Source of the DNA: Brevundimonas albigilva
Lineage (GTDB): Bacteria; Pseudomonadota; Alphaproteobacteria; Caulobacterales; Caulobacteraceae
DNA: 64,000 bases
Assembly (NCBI RefSeq): GCF_023503965.1
Contig: NZ_CP097298.1
Location: forward strand, 1,443,001 to 1,507,000
Reading direction: 5' to 3'
Of the stretch, positions 63,541 through 64,000 are shown in pieces (positions within the stretch are counted from its first letter, which is position 1; the number at the start of each line of letters is the position of its first letter). The notes under the pieces were generated by a model. It ran no database searches. It worked only from the letters and a program-made list of their open reading frames with translations, and was not told where the DNA came from. The position numbers were made by a program, and so were the translations under genes.

Positions 63541-64000
63541 ACATTTCCGCTACGAGGTTGGCCTTGATAGGGTTCAATACCGCCTCGGCTCCCTCGTCCG
63601 TGATGCTGAATTCCTGAGCAATTTGTTGACACAGAGACCACCAAGACCGCGCATAACCTTGAGCGACCAACTGGACGGCTCGGTCTCGTTTTTTGTTCCC
63701 CTCAGCAAGATTAGCCTCCCCTGCTCCGTCCGTTCGAAGCGTCCCCGCGCTGACTTCCAAGCCACGGGCTCGCGTGGACTTTATGAAATCAGACCGGTTG
63801 AGGCAGACGTCTCTCCAGCCAAATAGGACCGACCCGTCATCCTTTCCGAGTTCCACCCGAGCCCAGTGTTTCAGATCCGGTTCGGTCTGGCCGATATTAT
63901 CGGCGGTAATGCCGCATGCGACGCCCATGTCGTGCCAGGAGAAATGAGCCCAGGCGCGGTAAACGGCCCAATATCCGCGCGGAATGTCGGCTCGACCAGA
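63536..64000 (-). CDS. hypothetical protein (open to the window edge)
   Basis: At least 154 residues; the frame stays open to 64000, so the start probably lies outside (the first ATG inside is at 63928). Visible sequence: GYWAVYRAWAHFSWHDMGVA, DLKHWARVELGKDDGSVLFG, NKKRDRAVQLVAQGYARSWW. Not recognised. It sits where a satellite would have its integrase or regulator, but shows no recombinase motif. Confidence 0.55.
   Translation of the reverse strand, partial: SGRADIPRGYWAVYRAWAHFSWHDMGVACGITADNIGQTEPDLKHWARVELGKDDGSVLFGWRDVCLNRSDFIKSTRARGLEVSAGTLRTDGAGEANLAEGNKKRDRAVQLVAQGYARSWWSLCQQIAQEFSITDEGAEAVLNPIKANLVAEMS

Noticed and set aside
45310..64000. CRISPR array
   Set aside because: Repeats at 48183, 58850-58990 and 60629-60746 are too short and irregularly spaced to be repeat-spacer units, and no cas genes are present.

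Overview
The window looks like chromosome of a Caulobacteraceae member close to Brevundimonas. The evidence is very high GC, alphaproteobacterial gene order (rpmH-rnpA-yidC-engB), a perfect CtrA-type TTAA-N7-TTAA box in the obgE promoter, and Caulobacter-like gene content (SapC family, Coq7, Zur). The genus is inferred; no 16S gene is present.

Bases 1-45,232 are core chromosome. They hold obgE (cut by the left edge), a CtrA-box gene, galU, pstS and phnCDE; a DUF2254 membrane gene, an EnvC-type activator, rlmH, rsfS and nadD; a hydrolase and zur; sapC, a periplasmic isoaspartyl peptidase, hppD, exoD, a DedA-like gene, dsbB and coq7; a thiolase, nrdB, a GST with an oxidoreductase, and a histidine kinase with a TVP38 protein; rpmH-rnpA-yidC-engB; an M16 peptidase, an ABC ATPase, a CHCC zinc finger, glyoxalase I, polA, an MHYT-GGDEF-EAL protein and adenosine kinase; then ubiB-ubiE, a Crp/Fnr regulator, phhB and an SDR. 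A tRNA-Arg(CCG) gene closes this part.

Bases 45,310-64,000 are a mobile accessory island starting at the 3' end of the tRNA. Its left half (45-57 kb) is a patchwork: small unknown operons, a ribbon-helix-helix regulator whose start codon lies inside a perfect inverted repeat, a lower-GC HEPN-like protein, a 5'-truncated ParB-like gene, lipoproteins and TonB-C-like proteins, phage tail remnants, an SRAP remnant, and an IS3-family element inserted in a PemK/MazF-like toxin gene with a 4-bp target duplication. The right half (57-64 kb) is a compact minus-strand phage-satellite-like operon with many ATGA overlaps. It carries an AlpA-type regulator, a TOPRIM-AAA primase/helicase, HTH proteins, a coiled-coil protein, a Nu1-like terminase small subunit, small exported proteins, and a predicted proteasome/HslV-type Ntn hydrolase with Thr1, Asp17 and Lys33 in register. 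No integrase is seen, so the island probably continues past 64,000.

About 25 reading-frame breaks of one or two bases are spread evenly through housekeeping and island genes alike (polA twice, rlmH, hppD, ubiB, thiolase, dsbB, zur). This pattern fits uncorrected indel errors in the assembly better than gene decay. I therefore annotate such genes full length and mark where the frame breaks.
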